A program made the translations under genes and the position numbers. Positions 53,357-64,000 of a DNA stretch of 64,000 nt are shown one piece after another. The stretch's first letter is position 1, and every line of letters starts with the position of its first letter. Source of the DNA: Mesostigma viride. Its lineage: Eukaryota; Streptophyta; Mesostigmatophyceae; Mesostigmatales; Mesostigmataceae. Below the pieces are notes generated by a model. That model was not told the origin of the DNA, ran no database searches, and saw only the letters and a list, made by a program, of their open reading frames with translations. The DNA is taken from positions 2,063,521-2,127,520 of the forward strand of contig RPFO01000017.1 in assembly GCA_009746045.1 (NCBI GenBank), read 5' to 3'.

Positions 53357-53806
53357 ATGTCGAGGTCAGACCATGGTGTAACTAAGGGATTGGCAGGGGG
53401 CCTCGACCCGTCGATATCCCTTCCCCCCCAGCGAACGAGACTGGGTGGTATTGGACCTGGTACCCGCAAGTGCTTGGAGTCGGAGCACGTTCTTTCGCCA
53501 ACCATACCCGCCCCTCCTCAACGAGCGGGTCCTATCCCAGCAGAATACTATTTGCAGCCATTGCAGGCACGGAAAAAGTCATACTGGAAGGAACAGGCCG
53601 AAATGAAGAAGCAGCAACTCGAAGAGGCGCGAAAGCAGCGGGAACAGAGCCGGCAGGCAACCGCCGCCATGGGCCCCTCGCGAGGGGGGACAGCAAGTTC
53701 ATCGGGTAGTCAGTTGATGGCGGAGCGACCAACTGGGACTCCCCAATCTCGTCAGAACAAATCCATGGTGTTGAACCTTGAAAACCTGGAAGACTCGACG
53801 GAGGAG
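53357..53806 (+). CDS. First coding exon of an unidentified coiled-coil protein
   Basis: ATG 53357, 150 codons in phase 0 to a donor GAG|gtgagt (53807). The N-terminal half is Pro/Gly-rich (PPQRTRLGGIGPGTRK). A basic helix follows at about residues 70-100 (KKSYWKEQAEMKKQQLEEAR), then a Ser/Gly/Gln-rich linker and an acidic end (LENLEDSTEE). The next exon was not found; reading through the donor stops at 53866. No domain recognised. Confidence 0.5.
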
Positions 53807-55462
53807 GTGAGTCCGACTTTGATTCCAATAGTACATACATGCTTCAAGCGATCAAACTTCAATTAAGGCAGTGGTGTAGGTATGTGCGTTCAATTGATAG
53901 CTTCGTGCAAGCTTGACTAATTTCTTTCACCTATCAATGGATAGTCCCACAAAGTACCTTGTTTAACTTCCTCGACTTCCCACATGCATGGAGATTGGAG
54001 AGGTACCTGGGTAGCTGGTACTAGAAGAGTAGAACACACACAAACACACACGGTCCGCCAGCCATAGTTTCTCGCAACACTGGCACCAAGTCGGGTCCTA
54101 TGCTGGCAAAAGAGAATGTGCCGCTTATGGTTGTACATATCCCGGCCTGAGGTGATGGTATCCAAGCGTATGGGTAGGCCAGGCCTTCACTCGAATTACA
54201 TACCCAAACAGAATGCTTGACTCCACCAATAGTAAAGGCCGCACGGTGCTATGAAGTTAAGGTCATGGCTGCCTGCCCTGTCTGTCTTGTACCGCGTGCG
54301 GGGGTCCCTCACCTGCGATAGGAGTAAGTGGCTCTGCGGCTGTTCGCAGGTGCTTTCAATGTGCTAATAGTCGCAACCTTCTTTCGTTATGCCAACCTTG
54401 GCCCTGTCCGTTCATTGTGGGCGCATGTGGCTTGGACGATCCATCTCATGAGTGCAGGTGCTGCAAATGGAGTTGGCACGCCCCGATACAGGGTCACGTG
54501 GGTAAAGCCGTGAGCCAACATCGCACTTCTTCTGTGCTACAAGTGCTGGGAGCGGACACACGAGCTGGGAAAGGATGACCACCCACCACATCTGCAATCA
54601 AATCCTACTCAGCACTGGTTATAACACAGGCGACGGTTGGAGTTGTGCAGCGGCAATGTTTACAAAACTCGGCCAAATGACATGCAGCTTATGGCACCTG
54701 TACCAACCTGGACCGGTGCTGTGCCTGATGCCAGACTACAACAGCAGGTCTGCGCCTGACGTCCATTTTGTCGCTGCGGCCGGTCCCTACTGTACTTGCG
54801 CCCAGGCTGTCGTGACTTGTAAGGTGCAGGCCTGGCTGCCAGTACGAGGAGACCGCTCCTTCTTGATCCACCTGGCACAGGTGACAGTCCTTACGTTATG
54901 AACAATTCTAGTTAGCAGATCCTGTGATGGAATCTCATGCATGTCGTATGATCTGCTGTATATTGTGCGCATGCACTACGCGCGTTCCCGTTGGGAAACA
55001 CGGAGCATGTGTAGTGCTTTCCATCCCTGCGTGTTGCACAACGGGAAGGGGGTGCCCAGAGTTGCTCTGCTTCCCTTCTCATCCCTGGAGGCAAGCCACA
55101 GCTGCTGTTAAGACTACTTGCGAGGAGAGTCTGGCACTGACTACTTGCGAGGATACTCTGGGTGCAAGTGCTAAAGCTGAAATGTGCGGGGGTGTTTCAC
55201 TGCAGCACCACAAGCACATGCATATGCGTACACTTGGTACGTCGCTACCTTGCTGCACACGCATTTTACAAATATGTATCCACCCACAAAGGTTTTCACC
55301 TTTGCGGAGTGTCTGATCAGAATGTATGCACCTGCATAGGGGCCGGTGCATTCCTGCACATAAATCAATTAGACAACCAGCGCTCTCCATTCATCCATGC
55401 ATGACGATTTGATCCAGCGCTGGTCAGATCGACCTGATATTATTTACACGCAAGAATTGTGA
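53807..55462. other. No confident gene
   Basis: Possibly introns or 3' parts of the rightward gene. Frames at 54328-54513 and 54575-54901 are not persuasive. 55281-55330 is an inverted relative of 59601-59645 (TCTGATCAG...GCAAAGGTGAAAACC), a small dispersed repeat. A CCCGTTGGGAAACACGG hairpin at about 54987-55003 is a LINE-end remnant. Confidence 0.35.
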
Positions 55463-55879
55463 TTAACACTCCGTCTGTGAACTTATAACGGGCGTGGCCC
55501 GTAATTTTTCGTAGAATGCAGAATCGCGCCAGATGCGGGTGCCGGAGCGTCGCGCCGAATCTGGAAAAACGGTTCGATGGGATCCGAGATCCAATGTTGG
55601 GCTATTTGAATATATTTTAAATATTTTTTTTGGATAACAAATATTGGTGAATTGCACGTTGCCATATGAGGGGGTTTGGCTACAAACGTTAACAAAAAAG
55701 GGGTGATGAGATGGTTCTAAATTGGGTATGATGATAAAGTTGAGGGCACCAAAAACCTCCTAAACCCAAAAGTACACTACATAATGGACGCTTGGTGAGA
55801 AATTCAGCATCAATCATGCACAAGCTTCCAAATATCTAGGCACTCAAACCATTACGGGTGACACCCGTAATAAGAACTA

Positions 55880-56260
55880 GAATGCTCCATTCTAGCCTTT
55901 GGGTGTGCCATTCATGTGGCATGGCCATCTGTGGTACCATGGCACATCCTCTCATTAGAGGATGATATGGTGATGAAATGGGCACATAGGACATGCTTTT
56001 GCACAAGAAATATTTACTAAAGCTATCAAATGTAGGGCACAATGAGGGTTCAACCCATAGGGCACCATGCTATGGGTCAAATGCGCCGTGCATGTGGCAT
56101 GGCCGTCTATGGTGCCATGGCACATCCTCTCTATTTTGAAATGATATGGTGTTGAAATGGACACATAGGATGATGCTATTTTACAAGAAATATGATTACT
56201 AAAGCTATCAAATATATAGGGCACTTGTTATGAGGGGCCAGCTCATAGCATGCACCATGC
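55880..56260 (+). repeat. Two diverged tandem units of about 181 bp
   Basis: CATGTGGCATGGCC at 55911 and 56092; both continue with ACCATGGCACATCCTCT-like text and ACTAAAGCTATCAAAT. Inside the TTAA element. Confidence 0.8.
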
Positions 56261-57063
56261 TATATAAACAAATGCATAGATAATAACCCACCGCACGTGT
56301 CAGCACAACTGTCAATGCATAAGACGGCAACACATGTAAATCCACGACGTGGTGCAAGTCCACATTCTGAAAATGTTGAAAAGAAAGGCATCGCCATATC
56401 ATCATCCTAATCATCTTGTGTGCCTGTCTGGCAGGCAAACGCATACGACGCAACAATATAGCCTGAGAAACTCATGGCCACGTGCATACCATGAATGTCC
56501 GGGAACATCGATTAACCGCAAATATCTTTCGGGCCTTGCGAGGTTTGCCCGCGATACGGTTAGCATGGCAAGGCATGCTCCCCAAGGGACCGCACACACA
56601 CATGCACGGCTGGGGCTGTCGCAAAGCACTGCAGGCAGTAATAGCCTGCCATGGGTATTGCATGTTACTACGAGGAATCCACAGCCTCTATTACAAACAC
56701 GCAAAAGGTTCATGCATTATAATGACAGTTGTGAACTTCCAAGCGCTTAACTTCGCAAACCATGCCCAAATACCTATTCAATTATCAGAGTTTATGACAA
56801 GGTGCTGCCGTTAAGGTAGCACAAGAATAGCATCAGGCAAGATATGTATACAAGCATGAATGGACACCCATACCCAGTTCTCTAAACCTCTACCTCGCTT
56901 TGGGGGACCGTCTTGCAAGGCTTGCTTGTGACATGGGCAACGTAGCAGCCGGAACTGTCATGCATCTTAGAGAAAGCACCCACGTTTACGCAACGGGGCG
57001 CAGCCGCAGAGCGCAGCATTATGCAATAACCTGCCTTGAAGTCACACCGGCCATGTGCCGTGA

Positions 57064-57381
57064 TCACATGTGATAAAAACTGGCAGATTTACAACCAAAA
57101 GTTGCCATAAACCTTCTCCCAGCCGGATGCAGGTAATCTTCACACGCCTCGACACCCGGAATCATGAAGCGCGCACTAGCTACTGAAGGTCGGTCCTCCA
57201 CGGGCCACCTTTTCTTGAGCATGAAGTACATAACCTCAGCGACACTGCCTGGCCGGCGAGGTCTTCTCTCCACTACGTAAGGTTCGCTACCCATCGCCTC
57301 GAGTGAAATCTGAATTCCTTGCTGCTCCTTGCTCCTTCGACCAAGCAGGACCCTACGTGATAAAGTGTCTTGATCAATCAA
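57064..57381 (-). CDS. Open frame inside the TTAA element, unrecognised
   Basis: 105 codons from the first possible start; protein-like composition (RRPRRPGSVAEVMYFMLKKR, then RFMIPGVEACEDYLHP). No transposase motif seen. It could be captured or remnant coding. Another frame at 57425-57673 is weaker. Confidence 0.3.
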   Translation of the reverse strand: MIDQDTLSRRVLLGRRSKEQQGIQISLEAMGSEPYVVERRPRRPGSVAEVMYFMLKKRWPVEDRPSVASARFMIPGVEACEDYLHPAGRRFMATFGCKSASFYHM

Positions 57382-57850
57382 TCGCCCAACACGGCCGCCA
57401 AAAATCCTGATTTAAAGCCGAGGCTCACAGCCCAACCATCAAGGACTGCGACAGTTCATCGCCAGTGCCAAGATTAGGAGCACCCGAGGATACCTCGGCA
57501 TACGACATCGCGACCGAAGCAGTCGTGACGAAAAGACAGTCTCCTTCTGCAGCCGACGTTGCTAGCATTTGCCTGCATCTGCACCGTTGTTGGCATTCGG
57601 CGGTCCGATTGAAAGCCCAAGAAAGTCCAAAAAAGCACCTTTTTCCATGGGGTGGCCACGGAGCATCTGACATGGGGTGGCCGTGAAAATTAGATATTCT
57701 TTTAGGCCTTGAAGTCAGCTTTCATCCTATCCAATAAAAAGCGCATTCTGACAATTAGTACATTAGTAACCACCAATAGAATAACCATGCCTCCATTACG
57801 GGCCACGCCCGTAATACGGGCCACGCCCGAAATTACAGACGGAGTGTTAA

Positions 57851-58140
57851 CGCATGTATATCAAGGAGATGGATGATGCATTAAGAATTTAGCTCAGCCC
57901 TGCCTATACAGAGAGTCACTCTCTGATGAGAAGCCATGCCCTAGCCTTTGTATCAAGGAGACAACCAGCCTTTGTATAGCCTTGATTATCTTTCCCCCAT
58001 GACGGGCCCCCCTTAGCTGGGTTGAGCTCCGAGACATCATGGTGGTGCAGGTGCCCTTGGTGCACCTAGAGCAAGTGTCGTTTACATTCCCACCCTTGCA
58101 GGAAGTAGCTTAGAATGTATTAAAAGCCATATGCCCCTTC
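57851..58140 (+). mobile_element. Family-B 3' UTR fragment
   Basis: GATGATGCATTAAGAATTTAG to GCCATATGCCCCTTCTC, like 43460-43690 but lacking the terminal hairpin. It is carried on directly by the ORF1 end of the next copy. Holds a 14-bp micro-insertion (57953-57966). Confidence 0.75.
57953..57966 (+). repeat. 14-bp micro-insertion TCAAGGAGACAACC
   Basis: Flanked by a perfect 10-bp direct repeat AGCCTTTGTA (57943-57952 and 57967-57976). The same site is empty at 43524-43540 and near 58510. Confidence 0.8.
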
Positions 58141-58760
58141 TCTGCGACGGGAGCTATGGCCGACCTACCTCCAGCTCCGGCAGACCACGGCGGGGAAGCC
58201 GGTGTACTGGAAGGGGGCGGCCATCTACGTCGGTCACAAGTCCTGGCACGCGCCCCCCGCGGCCCCATGCGACTTCAGACGCCCCCGCTTATAGGGGAAT
58301 ACAGCAGGTGTAGTGTAGAATAGTCAGGCCTAGCCACCGTGGCCTTGTACATGTACGCGCCTACTACAGGCACTATACCAGCTGATGCATTAGCATTATT
58401 TAATAGTCATGTACATGTGTGCCTATGATGTGCATGCCACACACCAGATGATGCCTAGCTTTATTTAGTTATGCTGTGCCCATGCAGAGAGCCACTCTCT
58501 GCTGAGAAGCCATGCCCTAGCTTTTGTATAGCCATGCTGATCTTTCCCCCTATGTCAGCGCCTTAATTTCGGTAGGTGCTGGATCGAATACATAGTGGTG
58601 TGCAGGTGCACTTTGTGCACCCAGAGCAGCCTGGGTAGTTTACACCCTACCCTTTGCAGGAAGTAGCCCAGAGTGTATTAAAAGCCATATCAAAGAGACA
58701 ACCATATACCCCTTCTCAGGGATATGTACGTGCTACATATACTCCCAACGGAGTTATGTT
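58141..58760 (+). mobile_element. Second ORF1-only family-B copy
   Basis: 58141-58291 reads RRELWPTYLQLRQ, GKPVYWKGAAIYVGHKSW, then a stop. It is followed by the 3' UTR, the palindrome near 58495 and the hairpin ACTCCCAACGGAGT (58741-58754). The tail is replaced by family-C sequence. A micro-insertion lies at 58690-58701. Confidence 0.78.
58690..58701 (+). repeat. Micro-insertion TCAAAGAGACAA with CCATA direct repeat
   Basis: CCATA at 58685-58689 and 58702-58706. The empty site at 43670-43690 reads GCCATATGCCCC. Confidence 0.72.
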
Positions 58761-58774
58761 CCAATTCCATGTTC

Positions 58775-58832
58775 AATTCAATAGTACTCCGTGGCATGCC
58801 CATGCGCATGACACGCAAGTACTTACTTACTT
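58775..58832 (+). mobile_element. Family-C 3' end with short (ACTT)n tail
   Basis: AGTACTCCGTGGCATGCC, CATGCGCATGACACGCAAGT, then three ACTT units, cut by repeat T. Confidence 0.75.
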
Positions 58833-58939
58833 ATCAAGGAGACTACATGTTATGTGTATGGACAAGATACTGGCAGGCTCCAGCTACCATGGTCCGGATT
58901 CTCCCGATTTCTGGCCTGCGCTGGTTGTCACATTGATAC
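58833..58939 (+). repeat. Dispersed repeat T, short copy with inverted ends
   Basis: Starts TATCAAGGAGAC and ends GGTTGTCACATTGATA, so the two ends are inverted relatives. The middle shares GGCAGGCTC.AGCTACCATG and TTTCTGGCCTGCGCTGG with the other copies. Confidence 0.65.
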
Positions 58940-59692
58940 ACATGTATGCGAATGCGCGTGACAAAAGTGTGTAAGTGTTTCTATCAATGAGACAACATGT
59001 TTATATATTCATTGAGAATGCTGCGCGCTAAAAGAATTCCCGAGGCAACTACAACTACAGCAGCACCCGGCCGGACCGGGATATCGCCCAACACGCAGGA
59101 GGTCCAGGAGGCCTGTTCATGCATGCAAGGGGCCTGGAACAGCTACCAAGTTATAAAATCGGCCCGCGGGGTGCGGCGAAATTACAGCTATAGGAGGTCG
59201 ATCCACGACTGCCCCGGGGGTTAAAGCCGAAGAGAGTTGCTGTGCGCCACGCCAATCCGAGGACCACGGGACGTTTTGGCCCTCACTCCAGGAGCCGTGT
59301 TTATGAAGTGAGACAACTATACCTGTCCAGACGCATGGCGATCCAACGCCGTGGAAGGACTAGCTAGGGTGTTTATAGGGCGCATTCATTCATGACGCGC
59401 CGCCGGCCCGCCTCCGTTAGGAGAGTCACGGGTTACCAACTCTTGAGTATTACCAACTCTTGAGTAGGGTACCTTTCATCCCTGATTGATGCACGTACAG
59501 CAAGTAAGGGGGCAGGTACCACCCCCTTCTTTCGTATAAACTTGCTGGATGTTAACAATTCTGAATACCTTTGAAATCATACGGAGCAATACATCAAGAA
59601 TTATTCTGATCAGGCACGCCGCAAAGGTGAAAACCATGTGCGTTCAGTGCCGGTCCGCGGAAAACGCGGAAAAACGCGATCTGCAAATGAAT

Positions 59693-59770
59693 CCGACCGG
59701 AATCGAACTGGGGACCTCTCGCACCAACTTTCGCTGACTATAGGACGCACGTCTCCGGAGCCTAGGGCAT
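59693..59770 (-). tRNA. tRNA-like remnant with B box (uncertain)
   Basis: In minus sense, GAGAGGTCCCCAGTTCGATTCC resembles a T-arm with the pol III B box, and TATAGTCAGCGAAAGTTGG upstream resembles a D-arm. The anticodon arm seems missing, so a tRNA-derived SINE head or pseudogene is likelier than a working tRNA. The rest of 58940-60078 shows no gene. Confidence 0.25.
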
Positions 59771-59980
59771 CGCCAACTTACACCTACAGTCATCCGCAAA
59801 AGTTCTCCTTTCCGGGGAGTGATGCAAGCCTCTTGATTGTAGTTTGATTTTAGTTCTTAATTATACTCTTGATTTTAGTTTGATCTATCCTTCTCCATGC
59901 AATTCCCCCACGCTCCACGCGGCCAATTGGCCTGCACCATCGACTGCTTTGAATGTCACATGGACATCAGACGATACATG

Positions 59981-59994
59981 ATGGTTGTCTCCTT
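59981..59994 (+). repeat. 14-bp micro-insertion (reverse of T-end motif)
   Basis: ATGGTTGTCTCCTT between perfect 8-bp direct repeats GATACATG (59973-59980 and 59995-60002). Confidence 0.7.
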
Positions 59995-60078
59995 GATACA
60001 TGTATGTCCAGTCTTGATGGGTTATAGAATTGAAGCCATCAGCTAGCACAGCCATGCACCTGGTCAGCCATTAACATC

Positions 60079-60157
60079 TTAGAGAGGAAAAGCGTCTTGC
60101 AGAGCTGCCAGGTCCCGGTTGTCAACAGCTGGCACCAGGTCTTCTCGCCCGCAGCAA
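60079..60157 (-). CDS. PEX5: PEX5 last exon
   Basis: 79 bp after ttcttccag, completing an Asn codon and ending AFPL-TAA (60079-60081). Too short to be called by length; identified by phase and similarity to the known plant PEX5 C-terminus (…EACDSRNLDLLQKEFPL type). Confidence 0.88.
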
Positions 60158-63100
60158 CTGGAAGAAAACAACAGGGCAAAACCACAGACACGGAAGCATG
60201 CGGTGTGTGCAGCGCTAGGGCATTACAAACCATTGCAGACAGTCCAACAGATGATACCTCGAGCGCTAAGCACTGTCTAAATACCAATAGCATAACCTAT
60301 AATCTGTTTGTCTTGCTTTAACCGGATGGTCCTTTGTTGACCATGCGAGCGAGTAGCTTCATACACAGCGCAGTTCATGCATGAAAGTGCACGGCTATCA
60401 CCTTTCGGTAGCACCTGCGTACTTAGTCATCCGAGAGCTGAAAAGGTTGAGTCAACTCATCAATACTCCATAGTGACAACACAGCTAGGCAGCGCTAAAT
60501 TTCCCCAGGCAGTCGGCACAGCACAGTTCGCCGTATATTCTGGAGCATTTGTTGGGGCGAGTATCATCGATTAGGCATGAATGGCAGGGAACACAACTAA
60601 GAGTCCCAAGCTGCAGAGGCATTTGGGAATAGGCTCTTGGGAAGACCAAGTCAGCAATAGCAGGCCAAACAACCTGCGCCAGTCTAAAATCGTGAGGGAG
60701 AATCACTGGCGAGACACCGTCCAGCAGGTGCCAAAGTTCACCGGCACCTTGCTGCATGATGCAGACGACAAGACCATGCAGCAGTGATCCTGCCCCCCTC
60801 TTGCTGTGCATCAATCAGGGACAAAAGGTAGCTACTCGAAAATGGTTTACCTCGAGGCTCTCCTAACGGGGTCACGCGGATGCATGAATGTCTAGGATGC
60901 GACAATGCTGCTCACACGACATGCCATGCTAATGGCTACAGCGGCACACTACTGGCCAGGCAGAAAGGGTGGAGAGGGCGGAAAGGGCGGAAAGGGCGGA
61001 AAGGGCGGAAAGGGCGGAAAGGGCGGAAAGGGCGGAAAGGGCAGAAAGGGTGGAAAGGGCGGAAAGGGCGGAAAGGGCGGAAAGGGCGGAAAGGGCGGAA
61101 AGGGCGGAAAGGGCGGAAGGGAAGAAGGGGAAATCACCTAGGGAGGAGACGGCCAAACCAACCAGACCCCTGAGGTAGGCATTCCTCTTCTGAGAGCAAC
61201 AAGAGCTGCCCAAGGTAGAGGCAGTCGGGGGACGCCCACTTGGTTGCTGTGCACGTTCAAGTGTCGGCTTAACAAGTAATTAAGAAATGCATTCGTGGAC
61301 TAAGAGTATACAAAAACCGAACAGCCCCACTCACTTGAGCGAGATGCGCAGGTAAGACCATACACTGCTGGCATCCGGGTTCATCGTGAGCGCCCGCACG
61401 TAGTAGCGCGCCGACTCCTCGTATTGGCCCTGCAAGGTATCAAGCCAACACGGGGGCGTGGCGAATGGTAAAGCCACATGGTTGACAGTAGTCAGCGAGG
61501 CGAGCTGCCACCTGCACCAGGGTTGCAGGTACAGGTTGCCTTAAAAGTATCCTGTGGTCAGGTGCCTTGCTACCTGATCTCCATGAGTCCTTCCATACTG
61601 CAAAACCACGACTATACACTTGCATATCCATGACCTATTCACGACCTATTTATGGCCTAATCATCATATAGCTGAGAACGGATGTGTGTATTCAAATAAG
61701 CACAAGGAAGGGAACATCTATTTGCAGGTGCGCACAATCCCCTGGTAAGAGATGCACAGGGGTCAGGTTTTGTGCATCTCTTATCAGGGGATTGTGCGCA
61801 CCTGCAAATAAGTGACCTGGTGGTTTGCAACTTAATGTTTAAGTGTGGAACCAACCCTTCGCTCCACCATGCCATGAAATTCAGATGCACCATGCGGTAC
61901 TAGAAACTCAACTGCCTGCTTATTTCTAACAGAATGGCTTGGCACCTTGCTTTTGCCAGCCACGCAATAATGCCTCGTATGTCCTCAACAGGCAACTAGT
62001 CTACATAAAACAGGCAGAATAAAGAATGTTCAGGCAGGAGAAAGAAGATGCCCATGTTGCCGACTAGCTAGTTAAAGCACCTCCATGACTATGTGATATA
62101 TTTACTACCTCTGTTCTATCTAATTTTACAGGCGGCAATCGCGACTAGTCCCGCCTCATGCAACCCCCAAGCACGTCATGTCCACCGCAACTGACACAAA
62201 TACTATAACACTACTAGTATACCATATTATGCCTGCACAAGCACATTGTCTCCCTCTGCCTCTGTGGCAAGGCCGTGCATCTACTCGCGCCCATGCACCC
62301 ACCTGGTTGGCGTATCCGATACCCATGTTGGACCACGCGCGCACGTAGTTGGGCTTGAGCTGCAGCGCCTGTCGGTATGCTCCGATGGCCTCTCCGGACC
62401 GCGAGCTGTTGGCGCGCGAGGCCCCCAGTTTGTTCCACTGAAGGGGAGGGGAGGGAAAGGAGGAAAGGGGGGGGGGGGGGGGGGAAAGGATGAAAGGGGG
62501 GGGGGAGGAAAAGGAGGAAAGCGGCGGGGGGGAGGAAAGGGAGGAAAGGGGGGGGGAGGAAAAGTGGGAAGTGGGTGGGTGGGGGAGGAAAGTGCAGAAA
62601 GGGGAGGGGGTTGGGGTGGGGCGGGAAAAGGGGGAAAGGGGGGGAGGGGAGGAAAAGGGGGAGGGGGGGGGGGAGCCAAAGGGGGAAAGGAGGGGGGGGG
62701 GGAGGATAGGGAGGTACACAGGCAGGGCTTGGGGCTTATATTTTGATGGTTCCATTCAAGAAAATAGAGAGGAGGGTGGCGGGTAAGGGGAACGAAGGGA
62801 AGTGGGGGGCTTGGGGGTCAGAAGCTCAGGGGGCTACGTTTGAACAGTGGACAGGTTTACGGTTCCTCTGGGGAGGCCAGACACGGCACAGCCAAAAGCA
62901 GCTTAGGCTGCGCTATGGACGACTGGGGAAGGAAGCAACTGGTAGTTTCCATGGTGAGATGTCCAAAACCCGCTTATAATTTCAATGGTGAGTTGGCCAT
63001 GGCGGGCATGGGAGTGTCGCCGAAACAACATGGCACCACAAGGAGAAAAGACAGCACGTTGAGTTTTTGCTTTCCGCCGCTTCATGCATCGTCAAGTGCG

Positions 63101-63704
63101 TGGAGGCTTCTCTTTCTGTATCCACAAGATACAGGGCACGGAGGCCTTGTATTCTATGGCTTAGCGAGGCAAGCACTTCTTAGGACGGTTGGACGACAAA
63201 CTAGCGGCCCGCCGCTCAATCCAACAAGTTTGATAGTCGTACAACTGCCTACACCGAGATGGGTCAACAATGGGCTAACAATGGGCTAACTGTGGTCTAA
63301 ATATAGGATAACTATGGGCTAAAAATGGGCTAACAATGGGGTAACTATGGGCCAACTATGGGCTGTATGAGCTAAGTATGGGCTGATTATGGGCCAAGTA
63401 TGGGCTAGCTGTGGGACACATATCACCGTCTGCCTGGGATAGCTATGGATCGGACGAGCAGGTTGCTGCTTGTCTGCCGTGACAGGAGACAGCAAGACTA
63501 GTGCATTACATCACTTTGCTTTGCTTTGCTATTCTGTTTGGCACCCACCAGCGAGTAGTCTTGCGGGTTGAGCTGCACTGCCGTCTCAAACGCCTCAATC
63601 GCGCGGTCAAAGTCGCGAAGCAGGTTGTACAGCACGCCGCGCACGCTGTGAAGATCCACGTCACTGGGGTTGGTGGCGGTGGCCGCCTCAAAAGCCTCCA
63701 CCAC
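60079..63704 (-). CDS. PEX5: PEX5, peroxisomal targeting signal-1 receptor, C-terminal four exons
   Basis: The cytosolic receptor that binds C-terminal SKL-type signals through its TPR domain and docks at the peroxisome. Exons 63704-63549, 62437-62303, 61429-61335 and 60157-60079 (TAA) have all phases agreeing. They encode the last TPRs: VLYNLLRDFDRAIEAFETAV, LNPQDYSL|WNKLGASRANSSRS, AIGAYRQALQLKPNYVRAWS, NMGIGYANQ|GQYEESARYYV, then VWSYLRISLN, and the end CCGREDLVPAVDNRDLAALQ DAFPL. This is the order and ending of plant PEX5. The donor CAA|gtgagt at 61335 overlaps an in-frame TGA, but the plant-like last exon shows it is spliced. The N-terminal WxxxF part lies beyond 64000. The SRANSSRS loop carries Asn and Arg expected at the ligand pocket. 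Confidence 0.94.
60975..61118 (+). repeat. (GGGCGGAAA)n, 9-bp unit
   Basis: About 16 units in the intron before the last PEX5 exon; sense TTTCCGCCC. Open in all frames, giving false ORFs. Confidence 0.97.
61719..61810. repeat. Near-perfect 40-bp inverted repeat (hairpin)
   Basis: Arms 61719-61758 and 61771-61810 match at 39 of 40 positions around a 12-nt loop. It lies in the PEX5 intron between 62302 and 61430. It could fold as a pre-miRNA-like stem in RNA from either strand or be a foldback element. Confidence 0.9.
62460..62705 (+). repeat. G-rich purine tract (GGAGGAAAGG-like)
   Basis: Imperfect G/A repeat starting 23 bp upstream (gene sense) of the PEX5 exon at 62437; the transcript strand is a 240-nt C/T tract. 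Confidence 0.95.
63268..63420 (+). repeat. Degenerate 12-bp tandem repeat (ATGGGCTAACTA-like)
   Basis: About 12 units of ATGGGCTAAC-type text with substitutions, downstream (gene sense) of the first PEX5 exon seen. 63705-64000 is intron with no feature. Confidence 0.85.
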
Positions 63705-64000
63705 CTGAGGGGAAGGACAGGGGGGAAGGAGAGGGGGCGGGGAATTGTGCGGGGAGGAACAGGAACGAAACAGAAGGCAGCATTCTCCTTATGGGACGGC
63801 TATGATTCCGTACACAAGAAGGATGGCAAAGGGGACAGAGGGCAGGGGGATGCGAAGGGCTTGTGACATGGGGGAACCAGTAAGCCAGAGACCATTTGAA
63901 ATGGCACGACTTCCCCCAGTGTCCGGTCCAGGTAAAGTCCATAACTAGTGACCATGAAGATGACGGGTTGCCACATCGATGAACACGCGATAAGACTGTC

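Larger units (their letters stand above)
55467..57846. mobile_element. TTAA-flanked inverted-repeat element, 2380 bp (piggyBac-like?)
   Basis: CACTCCGTCTGT (55467-55478) and ACAGACGGAGTG (57835-57846) are perfect 12-bp terminal inverted repeats, flanked by TTAA at 55463-55466 and 57847-57850. TTAA duplication is the piggyBac hallmark, though TA-type (mariner) boundaries one base or so outward are also possible. Subterminal palindromes ACGGGC-GTG-GCCCGT occur next to both ends. No DDD or DDE transposase was read; non-autonomous or decayed. Confidence 0.65.

Noticed and set aside
61331-61333. TGA as the PEX5 stop codon
   Set aside because: It overlaps a strong donor (CAA|gtgagt), and a phase-compatible exon at 60157-60079 encodes the expected plant-like PEX5 ending.

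Overview
Eukaryotic nuclear DNA, most likely from an alga and probably of the green lineage. Three intron-rich, GC-rich genes with GT-AG introns lie on the minus strand. The PEX5 C-terminus ends in a plant-like way (...AFPL, stop). No bacterial signals, CRISPR arrays or operons were seen. The species cannot be fixed from the sequence alone.

Layout: 1-6.1 kb is repeat territory. It holds two gag-like ORFs followed by a copia-type polypurine tract and a TG...CA LTR, then truncated non-LTR (LINE-like) retrotransposon ends. 6.5-26.2 kb is one 13-exon minus-strand gene for a 762-residue PH-domain protein kinase. Every exon phase closes, and exons of 20, 27 and 33 bp are included. One of its introns carries an 8.2-kb, 25-bp satellite. 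27.5-28.5 kb is a hAT-like 974-bp element, repeated inverted at 36.3-37.3 kb. 28.8-29.5 kb encodes an intronless secreted protein. 29.8-43.8 kb is a nest of LINE-like fragments (RT-bearing family A, relative D, ORF1-only family B, short family C), including one insertion with an 11-bp target-site duplication.

44.4-52.5 kb is an organellar Era-type GTPase gene (8 exons found, minus strand; the exon finishing the KH domain was not found). A coiled-coil protein exon starts divergently at 53.4 kb. 55.5-57.8 kb is a TTAA-flanked inverted-repeat element. 60.1-63.7 kb holds the last four exons of PEX5 (minus strand), with the 5' part beyond the window.

The three genes have unrelated roles: signalling, organellar ribosome assembly and peroxisomal import. 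What they share is intron structure. Simple-sequence arrays sit just upstream of acceptors, nearly all with the C/pyrimidine-rich strand in the transcript. Exon edges with their splice sites are often copied in tandem into the adjacent intron. Tiny (11-14 bp) insertions matching the end of a larger repeat are scattered through the repeats, with direct-repeat flanks and in some cases uninterrupted sister copies.
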